Shown here: in pieces, positions 8,018 through 15,669 of the stretch
Layout: the number at the start of each line of letters is the position of its first letter
Position numbering within the stretch: the first letter of the stretch is position 1
Assembly: GCA_964477445.1 (NCBI GenBank)
Contig: CAYZED010000020.1
Location: 1-51,926 of the forward strand
Reading direction: 5' to 3'
Length of the DNA stretch: 51,926 nt
Source of the DNA: CAYZED01 sp964477445
GTDB lineage: Bacteria > Bacillota > Clostridia > Lutisporales > Lutisporaceae
Program-made: the position numbers and the translations under genes
The notes under the pieces: generated by a model
Told to the model about the DNA's origin: nothing
The model's input: the letters and a program-made list of their open reading frames with translations, nothing else
Database searches by the model: none

Positions 8018-8897
8018 TATTTTTCACCCCCGAGTACTTTCTTAGCAGCTTCCACAACGCCTGCTGGAGTTGGGAACATTCCACCTGATCTGCCATAAAA
8101 ATGCACAGGTTTCTTGCCAACAACCGCCAATTTAACATCTTCTACCATTTGTCCCATGCTCATTTCTACTGACAAAAATGCTTTTACGCTTGATTCATTT
8201 GCTANNNNNNNNNNNNNNNNNNNNNNNNNNNNNNNNNNNNNNNNNNNNNNNNNNNNNNNNNNNNNNNNNNNNNNNNNNNNNNNNNNNNNNNNNNNNNNNN
8301 NNNNCCATCTGTTGCCCAATTTTTTTCAGGCAAAACTCTCTTTGGCATTTCGACAAATTCCACAGGCTCCATCATTTGTCCAATCATTCCATCAGCCATT
8401 ATCATAACTGGTATTCTATATTGATCTGCTATATCAAAAGCTTCTTGAGTAAGATTAACTGCTTCTTGAACACTGCTTGGAGCAAGTACATATAATCTGT
8501 AATCTCCATGCCCTCCACCTTTAGTAGCTTGGAAATAATCTGATTGAGCTGGTTGAATTCCACCCAAACCAGGGCCGCCTCTAACTACATTAACAATTAC
8601 CGTTGGAAGCTCAGCGCCCGCAATATATGATATTCCTTCTTGCTTTAAGCTTATTCCTGGTGAAGACGATGATGTCATAACCCTAACGCCTGTTCCAGCA
8701 GCTCCATAAACCATATTAATCGCAGCTACTTCTGACTCAGCCTGTACAAAACATCCACCAACTTGTGGTAATCTAAGTGACATATATTCTGGGATTTCAT
8801 TTTGTGGTGTAATAGGGTAACCAAAGAAATATATGCAGCCCGCTTTAATCGCAGCTTCTGCTATCGCTTCATTACCTTTCCATAACTCTTTTGCCAT
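8017..8897 (-). CDS. vorB: 2-oxoisovalerate-type ferredoxin oxidoreductase alpha subunit, interrupted by assembly gap
   Basis: The N-terminal 197 residues (8305-8897) and the C-terminal 62 residues (8017-8204) belong to one VorB-like alpha subunit, separated by 100 N. The N-part holds GYPITPQNEIPEYM and the conserved pyrimidine-binding region up to MADGMIGQMMEPVEFVE. The C-part has MSMGQMVEDVKLAVVGKKPV and GGMFPTP, as in VorB C-termini. Family members are about 350 residues, so roughly 90 residues (about 270 bases) are missing in a gap shown as 100 N. The gap is therefore a placeholder and frame across it means nothing. The ATG at 8897 lies 13 bases after the delta-subunit stop, with GGAGG upstream. 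Confidence 0.9.
8205..8304. other. Assembly gap of exactly 100 N
   Basis: A run of exactly 100 N falls inside the VOR alpha subunit gene. The round number is the usual scaffold placeholder for a gap of unknown size. Confidence 0.98.
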
Positions 8898-8909
8898 TTC
8901 TAGAACCTC

Positions 8910-9122
8910 CTACAATCTCTCAACTGTGATTACACAGTCGGGACAAATTCTTGCACAAGAAGCGCAACCAGTACATTTTTCCATTTCTACTACTCCAGCT
9001 GGATGATAACCTTTGTCATTAATTCTGGTTTTGTCTAGTGCGACAATTTTGAATGGACACACTGTAGTACACAGTTCACAGCCTTTACACAGATTTTCAT
9101 TAAAACTTACTCTGCCTGCCAT
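8910..9122 (-). CDS. 2-oxoacid:ferredoxin oxidoreductase, delta subunit (2x[4Fe-4S] ferredoxin-like)
   Basis: 70 residues with two [4Fe-4S] motifs: CKGCELCTTVCP near residue 13 and CTGCASCARICP near residue 51. These are the electron-exit clusters of four-subunit 2-oxoacid oxidoreductases. It directly precedes the alpha subunit, giving the order delta-alpha-beta-gamma known for VOR/KOR complexes. The ATG follows a GGAGG-type site. Length and spacing are normal for the family. Confidence 0.92.
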   Translation of the reverse strand: MAGRVSFNENLCKGCELCTTVCPFKIVALDKTRINDKGYHPAGVVEMEKCTGCASCARICPDCVITVERL

Positions 9123-9175
9123 TTTTTCTCCTCCAATTATTCTTATTTAAATTATTCTCGCTTAGAATTAGTGTA

Positions 9176-9850
9176 TTATTCTTCCCAAGGTTTTTTCATA
9201 TAAATATCTACCGGGAAAATTTCACCCTCCAAGCCTTCTGGCAATTGAGAGATTAATTCTCTAACAACAGTGTTATATCTAATCGGCAATCCAGTCACTT
9301 CTGAAACTTTTTTTGCCAATTCATAACCTTTAATTATTTCAGCTACCGTAGTATCTCCACATAAGTGTGTGTTATTAATTAGTGCTGTAAATTTTTGTCT
9401 TGAAGATATTTCAATCGCCTTCAAATAGTTCACAGCTCCTTCTACATCTGCTGTTTGATGCCTGTTAGCGTTCAATACAAAAAACATATCATATGGCTCT
9501 ATATCAAGATACTCATGATATCTTCCCAGTGTTCGAGCTCCTACACTATCTCCCCCCACATCTAGTACAACTTCCCATGATTTATCCTGCATTAAGGTAT
9601 AAACCTCTGGTGATACTGATGGAACGTCTAAAGATGCACCCTTGCGCATAGATCCAATAACTCTTATTCCATATTCATTCAATTCAGTTTCTTTTTCTCT
9701 TGAACGAAAATATGGATTTACTACATCAAGATCAGCTATAGCTGTCTTTTTCCCATCTTTCGCAAGCATAATGGAATAATTTACAGCAAATTCTGTCTTC
9801 CCACTTCCATAATGGCCTGCGATAATTCTAATTCTCTTATCTTTATACAT
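9176..9850 (-). CDS. P-loop ATPase of the VOR-buk-ptb cluster
   Basis: About 224 residues from the ATG at 9850, which follows TTGGAGTATCA; a TTG at 9895 has no ribosome binding site. Walker A is GHYGSGKTE, and the ADLDVVNPYFRSRE stretch plus VVLDVGGDSVGA resemble the switch regions of MinD/CobQ-like P-loop NTPases. No membrane-targeting helix or iron-sulfur cysteines are apparent. Homologues of this kind are often found beside branched-chain 2-oxoacid oxidoreductases in Clostridia (recalled from family context), but their role is not known; assembly or activation of the complex is one possibility. It lies between buk and the delta subunit, in the same operon. Confidence 0.8.
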   Translation of the reverse strand: MYKDKRIRIIAGHYGSGKTEFAVNYSIMLAKDGKKTAIADLDVVNPYFRSREKETELNEYGIRVIGSMRKGASLDVPSVSPEVYTLMQDKSWEVVLDVGGDSVGARTLGRYHEYLDIEPYDMFFVLNANRHQTADVEGAVNYLKAIEISSRQKFTALINNTHLCGDTTVAEIIKGYELAKKVSEVTGLPIRYNTVVRELISQLPEGLEGEIFPVDIYMKKPWEE

Positions 9851-9901
9851 TGATACTCCAATCCCACAAACTGCACAGGTTCTTTCTATCCACAAATCAA
9901 T

Positions 9902-10978
9902 TTATGCGTATACTTTCCCTGCTTCTTCCCCTCTTAAAACCCTAAGTCCGCCTTCTGCTAAAGCAGACAATTCATCTTCACCTGGATAAGCCATAACCGT
10001 TGAAATAAATGAAACTCTGTCAGAAATCCATTTAACAAAGTTTTTATCATAAGCAAGTCCGCCTGTAATAATTATAGCATCAACTTTGCCTTCTAACACA
10101 GCAGCGCAAGCACCAATTTCTTTGGAGACTTGATAAGCCATAGCTTCATATATCAATATTGCTTCTTTATCGCCAGCTTCAACTCTTTTTTGTACTTCTC
10201 TACCATCATTTGTTCCGAGATAAGCCACGATTCCACCGTTTCCAGTAACCTTTTTCTTCATTTCAGCTAATGTATATTCACCCGAGTAGCAAAGCTTCAT
10301 AAGCCCGCCAACTGGTATTCCGCCAGTTCTTTCAGGCGAAAATGGTCCATCTCCATCAAGTGCATTATTTACATCAATAGCTCTACCTTTTTTATGGGCT
10401 CCAACCGAAACACCGCCACCTAGATGAGCCACTATTAAATTTAATTCTTCATATTTTTTGCCAATATCTTTAGCTGCTCTTCTGGCCACTGCCTTCTGAT
10501 TTAGTGCATGGAAAATACTGATTCTTTCAATTTCCGGCATACCAGATATTCTAGCTAATGGTTCCATTTCGTCAACAACGACTGGGTCTACTATAAAAGA
10601 TGGGATATTTAGACTATTAGCAATTTCATTAGCTATCAAACCACCTAAGTTAGAAGCATGTTGTCCCATTTTTGAATTTTTTAAGTCCTCTATCATTTTT
10701 TCATTAACAGGGTAAGTTCCTCCTTCCATAGGTTTTAACAATCCACCTCTGCCTACAACCATGCTAAGTGATTCAATTTCAATACCTTTTTCTTTTACCG
10801 CACTTAGAATTACGTTCTTTCTAAATTCGTATTGGTCGATGATTGAATTAAATGGCGCTAGTTCTTCGTTTGAATGCCTTAACGTTGTTTCCATTATTAT
10901 TTTTTCATCTTCGAAAACAGCAATTTTTGTGGAAGTTGAACCGGGATTAATAATTAACGATCTGTAGATTTTTGACAT
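9902..10978 (-). CDS. buk: Butyrate (branched-chain fatty acid) kinase
   Basis: 358 residues, the usual length for butyrate kinase. The N-terminal phosphate-binding loop INPGSTSTKIAVFEDE is diagnostic of the acetate/butyrate kinase (ASKHA) fold. Further family segments are HLGGGVSVGAHKKGRAIDVNN and GDGPFSPERTGG. It converts butyryl- or isobutyryl/isovaleryl-phosphate and ADP to the acid and ATP in the cytoplasm. The ATG lies after GGGAGGACTAC. It follows ptb by about 100 bases and precedes the ATPase. With VOR in the operon, branched-chain acyl phosphates are the likely substrates, giving substrate-level ATP from Val, Leu or Ile fermentation (inference). Confidence 0.94.
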   Translation of the reverse strand: MSKIYRSLIINPGSTSTKIAVFEDEKIIMETTLRHSNEELAPFNSIIDQYEFRKNVILSAVKEKGIEIESLSMVVGRGGLLKPMEGGTYPVNEKMIEDLKNSKMGQHASNLGGLIANEIANSLNIPSFIVDPVVVDEMEPLARISGMPEIERISIFHALNQKAVARRAAKDIGKKYEELNLIVAHLGGGVSVGAHKKGRAIDVNNALDGDGPFSPERTGGIPVGGLMKLCYSGEYTLAEMKKKVTGNGGIVAYLGTNDGREVQKRVEAGDKEAILIYEAMAYQVSKEIGACAAVLEGKVDAIIITGGLAYDKNFVKWISDRVSFISTVMAYPGEDELSALAEGGLRVLRGEEAGKVYA

Positions 10979-11079
10979 GTAGTCCTCCCAAAATTTAATT
11001 AAGATTTATTTGATATAAACAAAGCGACACGCTAATTTGTTTGTGAGATAAATGTAGCGAATCGGCCTTATGCCTGCGT

Positions 11080-11985
11080 TTATTCTTTGCAAGCCATAAG
11101 TACTCCAATGGCTATAGAATTTAATTTTGCTTCATCAGAATCTGCTCTGGATGTTAAAACCACTGGGGCTTTGGCACCAACAATAACTCCTGCATTTTTT
11201 CCTCTCGCAAAGAAAACCATAGATTTATATAAAACATTACCAGCTTCAATGGTCGGAACAGCTAGTATATCGGCCAGTCCAGCTATAGGATGATCCATAC
11301 CTTTATGCTTTGCTGCTTCTAGAGATACTGCATTATCTAAGGCAAAAGGTCCACCTACTATGCACTCTGGCAGCCAGCCATCTTTATTCATTTTTTCAAG
11401 TTCCGCTGCATCAACTGTAGCTTGCATTTTAGGATTAACCTTTTCAACTGCAGCTAAAATTGCTATCTTTGGATTTTCGTTTCCAAGTGCTTTTGCGACT
11501 TGTACAGCGTTCTCAACAATTTGTTTCTTTTGTTCAAGTGTCGGAGCTAGGTTCATCGCTGCATCTGTAACATAAAACAATCTGTTATACCCTTCTATTC
11601 CAAAAACAGCTACATGCGATAATACATTCCCTGTTCTCAGCCCTATCTTTTCATCTAGGACAGCCTTTAATATAACGGAAGTATCGACTAACCCCTTCAT
11701 AACAAGATGTGCTTTGCCTGATGAAACCAATTCCACAGCTTTATAGCAAGCTTGAGTTTTATCTTTCTCGTCAACAATTTCCATCCCTGTAATATCTACT
11801 TTTATTTCAGATGCAATCCTTATTATTTCGTCTTTGTCGCCCACAAGAATTATATCTGCAATTTTTAGTTTTTTAGCATTTGATACTGCATGAAGAACTT
11901 CAATATCCTGTGCTACTGCTACAGCAATTGTTTTTGGACCTTTTTTCGCTGCCATCTCAAGGATCTGGTCAAAGGAATCTATCAT
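11080..11985 (-). CDS. ptb: Phosphate butyryltransferase
   Basis: 301 residues, normal for Ptb. The sequence shows the phosphate acetyl/butyryltransferase pattern: KTIAVAVAQDIEVLHAV at the start, AHLVMKGLVDTSVILKAVL, RTGNVLSHVAVF, and a C-terminal AGVIVGAKAPVVLTSRADS. It exchanges CoA of butyryl- or branched acyl-CoA for phosphate. It is the first gene of the operon, 55 bases or so behind a sigma-54 promoter. The start codon follows AAAGGGGCATTTTAA. Together with buk it converts the acyl-CoA from the VOR reaction to ATP and free acid. Confidence 0.94.
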   Translation of the reverse strand: MIDSFDQILEMAAKKGPKTIAVAVAQDIEVLHAVSNAKKLKIADIILVGDKDEIIRIASEIKVDITGMEIVDEKDKTQACYKAVELVSSGKAHLVMKGLVDTSVILKAVLDEKIGLRTGNVLSHVAVFGIEGYNRLFYVTDAAMNLAPTLEQKKQIVENAVQVAKALGNENPKIAILAAVEKVNPKMQATVDAAELEKMNKDGWLPECIVGGPFALDNAVSLEAAKHKGMDHPIAGLADILAVPTIEAGNVLYKSMVFFARGKNAGVIVGAKAPVVLTSRADSDEAKLNSIAIGVLMACKE

Positions 11986-12050
11986 TTAAAATGCCCCTTC
12001 TTTCAAAATTTATAGTTTGTTAAATTTATACCTTACAACTTGATATAACC

Positions 12051-12067
12051 AAGCAATTTCTGTGCCA
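12051..12067 (-). promoter_or_regulatory. Sigma-54 (-24/-12) promoter for ptb-buk-VOR operon
   Basis: The minus strand reads TGGCACAGAAATTGCTT, a near-perfect match to the sigma-54 consensus TGGCAC-N5-TTGCW, with GG and GC at the correct 10-base distance. It points to ptb, with an expected start near 12040 and a leader of about 55 bases. A sigma-54 activator gene lies 3.6 kb upstream in the same direction (15670-17388). Branched-chain 2-oxoacid pathways driven by sigma-54 are known from Bacillus (BkdR), which makes the match biologically sensible. Confidence 0.85.
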
Positions 12068-12151
12068 TATTTTCGAATTTTCGTTCTTATAGCTAAATAA
12101 TTGAATTTTATTCGTAATCTGTACAATATAGCCGCATATAAAAAGAACACT

Positions 12152-12177
12152 ATACCATATTAGATGGTATTTACCAT
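12152..12177. promoter_or_regulatory. Overlapping inverted repeats, candidate activator site for the sigma-54 promoter
   Basis: The plus strand has ATACCAT-ATTAG-ATGGTAT (12152-12170) and, sharing its right arm, ATGGTA-TT-TACCAT (12164-12177). The half-site ATGGTA/TACCAT thus occurs three times. The centre is about 95 bases upstream of the -24 element, where enhancer sites of sigma-54 activators usually sit. Binding is an inference. Confidence 0.5.
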
Positions 12178-12233
12178 CCGATTTATGGATATTAGTGTAA
12201 AACATCAAAGCTATACAGATATTTTATCGATTC

Positions 12234-12347
12234 TTTGCAATAAATTGCGTGCACGCGATTGCAAAACTGATTCACCAAGAGTTATACTTTATTAATTCTA
12301 TTCTGAGCGCTGTAAATGATAATTTTCGTGCATTTATTTGCACGAAA
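12234..12347. repeat. Two strong inverted repeats in the abi-ptb intergenic region
   Basis: TTTCGTGCA and TGCACGAAA (12324-12332 and 12339-12347) form a perfect 9-bp stem with a 6-base loop. TTTGCAAT and ATTGCAAA (12234-12241 and 12258-12265) flank a 16-base core that contains the perfect palindrome GCGTGCACGC. Both repeats contain CGTGCA/TGCACG. No frame across this stretch looks like a gene. They may be folded parts of a longer Abi-linked transcript or protein-binding sites. Confidence 0.6.
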
Positions 12348-12384
12348 TCTAAAGTTTTTTGAAAAAAGAGTGCTTTCTTGTATC

Positions 12385-12450
12385 AAAAAACGAAAATCGA
12401 GGGTAGCACGGGGGCTCCCTCGATAAAAGTGTGTAACACTTTTGTTCATC
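12385..12450 (-). ncRNA. Candidate structured small RNA linked to the Abi gene
   Basis: Directly downstream of the Abi stop codon the minus strand has two consecutive hairpins. The first has arms AAAAGTG and CACTTTT with loop TTACA (12425-12443). The second has arms ATCGAGGG-AGC and GCT-A-CCCTCGAT with loop CCCCGT (12396-12424), an 11-bp stem with one bulged A. A broken T-run (TTTTCGTTTTTTG) follows, as in an intrinsic terminator. A sigma-70-type promoter ending at the Abi stop codon would start an RNA near 12450, giving about 66 bases. A simple reading is a terminator for abi; the extra hairpin and dedicated promoter argue for a distinct RNA. Structured RNAs linked to some Abi-family genes have been reported (recalled, not checked). 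Confidence 0.55.
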
Positions 12451-12453
12451 GAA

Positions 12454-13386
12454 TCAATTATATGTCTTTTTTGCGAAATGGTCAACAACCAATTTTATAA
12501 ACTTGTAGCTTTCTGTAATTTCAAGCGTATTTTTATAATAAACAGCATTTCTTATGAATCGATTTGTAATTAGTTCATGTAATTCCATCATCGTGTGCAT
12601 TTTGACCATTTCGCTACTCACAATACCATCAAATACGAAAATCAAACAAATAAAATCATGAATAACTGGATTACTCATCATTTTTTGTCTTAATGCTTTC
12701 GGTATTCCTTCGATACTTGCTACATAATTGCATACTTCCATTGTCTTATTATTCAGTTTATAAGGCTTTCTCAACGAATTTAGTAAGCAATTGTTATGAG
12801 CAGCAGCATTTCTAATACATTTAATTGGAAATATTAGATTATGCATAGACTTTTTATCTGGATATTTATTGTAGTAGTATTTATAAAGATTAGCAACGTC
12901 TCCAAAAGACAAAACCTCGATAATGTTCCATATAGCAAAATCATCTTCATACTTTCGGATGAGATCCGAGCACATATTATTATTCTTCTTGTGCGATAAT
13001 TCCACTAATACTCTTGGTTTTTTAAGCACCCACTCTTGAACGAGATTATATCCATCCTCTAAGGAGTTCTCACTCACATCGTTTAATAGTTTTAATTTTA
13101 AAAAGTGTTCTAGATCAAGTGATGCTTTAATTATAAATTTTCTCAGATGCATATCTAAAGTGGATATATCCTGCAAATAGGCAAATTCCAACGCTATGTA
13201 TTTGCCCTTATTATCTCCAGTCGCATATTTATCGTAATTTTTGGCAAACGACTTTATCTTAAAATAATAGTTATTAGACATCAAAAATAAACGGGCAGAA
13301 TCTTCTGAAACTATATTAAATTGTATCCCTTTATAATCGCGCATATGCGAGACTTGTTCATCAATATTTAATTTTGTTCGTTTCAC
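12454..13386 (-). CDS. Abi-like (AbiD/AbiF, Abi_2 family) abortive infection protein
   Basis: 310 residues from a GTG at 13386, 8 bases after GGGAGG. The N-terminal part (LNIDEQVSHMRDYKGI..., then NYYFKIKSFAKNY) follows the Abi_2 pattern of a helical bundle with a conserved Tyr-rich helix. Residues 192-197 are RNAAAH within CIRNAAAHNN, matching the R-N-x-x-A-H motif of this family. This resembles the R-x4-6-H catalytic motif of HEPN ribonucleases. Known relatives protect against phages by stopping growth of infected cells; RNase activity here is an inference. The gene is 45 bases after a response-regulator gene. A structured non-coding stretch with its own promoter follows the stop codon. No toxin-like partner ORF is seen. 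Confidence 0.82.
   Translation of the reverse strand: MKRTKLNIDEQVSHMRDYKGIQFNIVSEDSARLFLMSNNYYFKIKSFAKNYDKYATGDNKGKYIALEFAYLQDISTLDMHLRKFIIKASLDLEHFLKLKLLNDVSENSLEDGYNLVQEWVLKKPRVLVELSHKKNNNMCSDLIRKYEDDFAIWNIIEVLSFGDVANLYKYYYNKYPDKKSMHNLIFPIKCIRNAAAHNNCLLNSLRKPYKLNNKTMEVCNYVASIEGIPKALRQKMMSNPVIHDFICLIFVFDGIVSSEMVKMHTMMELHELITNRFIRNAVYYKNTLEITESYKFIKLVVDHFAKKTYN
12457..12485 (-). promoter_or_regulatory. Sigma-70-type promoter inside the 3' end of the Abi gene
   Basis: On the minus strand TTGACC (12485-12480) and a perfect TATAAT (12462-12457) are separated by exactly 17 bases. The TATAAT is formed by the last two sense codons (TAT AAT) just before the TGA stop. It points at the hairpins at 12396-12443. 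Confidence 0.65.
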
Positions 13387-13430
13387 TTATTCGCCTCCCA
13401 TCTTTTGTCATATGCTACCATAATATCAGA

Positions 13431-14612
13431 TTAGTTTACATATAATAATTTCAGTTTCTTTTCAAATTCACTTTTGCTCACTCTCAAAAGCGCAAAGACT
13501 TCAGGTTTCACAAATATTTTTTTTGATCCACCTATAACATCATATGCGTACATCGAAGCTATATTAACTGCTGCTACTAGTTCTTGATTAATGATATTTG
13601 GATTCAAAGGGTTATGATGATAAAGACCCACTTCAACTATTGCAAATGGAAGTTCCCACCATTTCATAAGATACCCGCCTACCTCTTGATGTGTCACTCC
13701 ATAAGATTCGAGTTCTTTTTCCAAAAATTCATCACTAAATAGATTGTCAACATCATTCAATCCAATATATGTTTCTTTATATAGATGTATCATAAAAATT
13801 ATACCTATATTATGCAATAGCCCTGCTGAAAATGCTTCTTCTGGCACCTTTTTGTTTAGAATCTTTTCATAAATAAAATGTACCAATCTATTCGTGACAA
13901 ATGCTAACTCCCATTCATTCGCTACTATCTTCGATAATTTTTTTGAAACGTTTAGGCTCTCCATTATTGCTGTTCCAATAATTAAACTCCTAATATTCTT
14001 CATCCCAATATATACAATTGCGTTTTTTATCGAACCAGTTTTTAATCCATAGAAAGAAGAATTCACTACATGTAGGATTTTTGTTGTAATAACTTGGTCT
14101 TTTTCTATTTCGTTTGTTATTTTTTGGAAATCTTCATCTTTCTCAATCATTTGCAAAATTTTCTGATAGCTAGCTCTTATGGTGGGTATCTCATTCGCAT
14201 TGTTGATTTGACTAAAAAGGTTTATCTCTTTAAGCACTTTTTCTGTCTCAAAAATTTGGGCGATAATTTTTACAAAATTGTCATTATTCCATGGCTTATG
14301 TAAGTAGATTTTTGCAACATTGTTTTGGATAGCCTTGAAAACCTTCTTCTGGTCGATATCCCCACTCAGGATAATTCTTGATGTTTCTGGAAAACGCTCT
14401 TTAACGATGGATAAAAATTCGTAACCATCCATTGTTGGCATTTTTATGTCGCTAATTATCATATCGAAGTTACTTTCTTCTAGTTTTTTAAGAGCATTTT
14501 CGGCGCTATCAGCTGATTCAACTAAATAATTAGTATCAACAAAAACCCTCATTAATGAGTTGCGAATATTTTGTTCGTCATCAACTATCAGTATCTTTCT
14601 CAATTGATTCAT
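13431..14612 (-). CDS. Response regulator with HDOD output domain
   Basis: 393 residues. Residues of about 1-125 are a receiver domain: ILIVDDEQNIRNSL (acidic pair), MIISDIKMPTMDGYEF (phospho-acceptor Asp in SDIKMP), and the later YLHKPW lysine. The rest is an HDOD domain (VITTKILHVVNSSFYGLKTG...AIVYIGMKNIRSLIIG, then LLHNIGIIF and HQEVGGYLMKWWELP), a non-catalytic or weakly catalytic HD-related fold used in signalling. Such proteins link two-component systems to cell-cycle, motility or second-messenger control. No histidine kinase is next to it. Its start overlaps the upstream phosphoesterase gene by 32 bases, indicating translational coupling. Confidence 0.9.
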   Translation of the reverse strand: MNQLRKILIVDDEQNIRNSLMRVFVDTNYLVESADSAENALKKLEESNFDMIISDIKMPTMDGYEFLSIVKERFPETSRIILSGDIDQKKVFKAIQNNVAKIYLHKPWNNDNFVKIIAQIFETEKVLKEINLFSQINNANEIPTIRASYQKILQMIEKDEDFQKITNEIEKDQVITTKILHVVNSSFYGLKTGSIKNAIVYIGMKNIRSLIIGTAIMESLNVSKKLSKIVANEWELAFVTNRLVHFIYEKILNKKVPEEAFSAGLLHNIGIIFMIHLYKETYIGLNDVDNLFSDEFLEKELESYGVTHQEVGGYLMKWWELPFAIVEVGLYHHNPLNPNIINQELVAAVNIASMYAYDVIGGSKKIFVKPEVFALLRVSKSEFEKKLKLLYVN

Positions 14613-15591
14613 CTATTTCCACATCCTCAACCGCTTTATTATTAATATCCGTAATATTTTCATCTAAATCAATCTCTGTCTTTGCATTATTATTTGTTTT
14701 ATGTTTTATATAATCTACTAACGCAACAGGACCTCTAATAATTTTTCTGTATATATATAGAACTCCATTTTTATCTGGTCTGACTCTCCAATCAATCATC
14801 ATAATTTTTCCGTCAATAATTTCAATCCCTGTGATACCTCGTGGGTGAACACAGCAACCTGTATTGAAATAAGGCAAATCATCTTTCCCCGCAAATTTCG
14901 GCCTATGTGTATGGCCACAAATCATAACAATTTGCTTTTTTTCATTCCATTTATTAAAGTTTCTTTCTATTTTATGCTGTTTTAAAACATTTTTGGCAGG
15001 GCTTGCAGGATTTCTGAAACCAACGACGTGCATAAACCTCCAGAAATATCTCACCAAAATCATCGAGATCCACTCTAGTTGGTCATTCATAAGATCGCCT
15101 TGATGTCCATGAACTAAAAAAATTTCCTGTCCCGTAACTTTATGTTTCAAAATTATGCTCTCGTATATTATAATGCCTGGGAAAAGTTCGCTTTGACACT
15201 CTAAATAATCATCGTAATAAGTAAAAAAGTTTTCTTTAACAAAACGTTTATCTTTCAAGTTACTATTATGATTCCCATAGAGCATAAACAGTCTTCCTGC
15301 TCTGTACATTTTGTTTAATAGATAATAAATATCACTGTGAGCTGATCTTATATGAGAAAAATTCGCATGTTCCCAAAGTTCATCTCCATCGCCTAGCTCA
15401 ATATAAGTGTATTCTTTCTTATAGTACCTTCTCAAAGCATGATAATAAGTGCTTTGGTTATGAGCAAATTCATCCGAGAAACTATTATCTCCCCTATGTA
15501 CATCACTGAAAAATATAAACCTTGATTCATCATCAAACTCAATAACTTTTGCGTTGTTATAGGCTTCATCAAGTCTTTTGTCTGTATTCAT
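14581..15591 (-). CDS. Metallophosphoesterase (calcineurin-like)
   Basis: 336 residues. All blocks of the binuclear metallophosphoesterase fold are present: FFSDVHRGD (D-x-H), ELGDGDELWEH (G-D-x-x-D variant), LYGNHNSNL (G-N-H), FLVHGHQGD, and MICGHTHRPKF (G-H-T-H). The overall layout resembles UDP-2,3-diacylglucosamine hydrolase-like enzymes, but no lipid A genes are seen and the organism appears Gram-positive, so the substrate is unknown. The C-terminus is acidic and low-complexity (ENITDINNKAVEDVEIDESI). It lies between the sigma-54 activator and the response regulator and overlaps the latter. Confidence 0.88.
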   Translation of the reverse strand: MNTDKRLDEAYNNAKVIEFDDESRFIFFSDVHRGDNSFSDEFAHNQSTYYHALRRYYKKEYTYIELGDGDELWEHANFSHIRSAHSDIYYLLNKMYRAGRLFMLYGNHNSNLKDKRFVKENFFTYYDDYLECQSELFPGIIIYESIILKHKVTGQEIFLVHGHQGDLMNDQLEWISMILVRYFWRFMHVVGFRNPASPAKNVLKQHKIERNFNKWNEKKQIVMICGHTHRPKFAGKDDLPYFNTGCCVHPRGITGIEIIDGKIMMIDWRVRPDKNGVLYIYRKIIRGPVALVDYIKHKTNNNAKTEIDLDENITDINNKAVEDVEIDESIEKDTDS

Positions 15592-15669
15592 GAATACATC
15601 ATCTCCTAATGTAGTAGTCCGTTTCAGTATAAACGCGATTTCATTTTAGCAAAATATACTCTCTAAATT

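Noticed and set aside
12026..12208. Minus-strand frame of 60 codons
   Set aside because: No ribosome binding site or family, and it covers the sigma-54 promoter and the inverted repeats.
12282..12488. Minus-strand frame of 68 codons after the Abi gene
   Set aside because: It overlaps the Abi 3' end and runs through the strong hairpins; the composition is not protein-like.
14581..15591. Phosphoesterase as the lipid A enzyme LpxH
   Set aside because: No other lipid A genes are visible and all context is Gram-positive; only the fold is shared.
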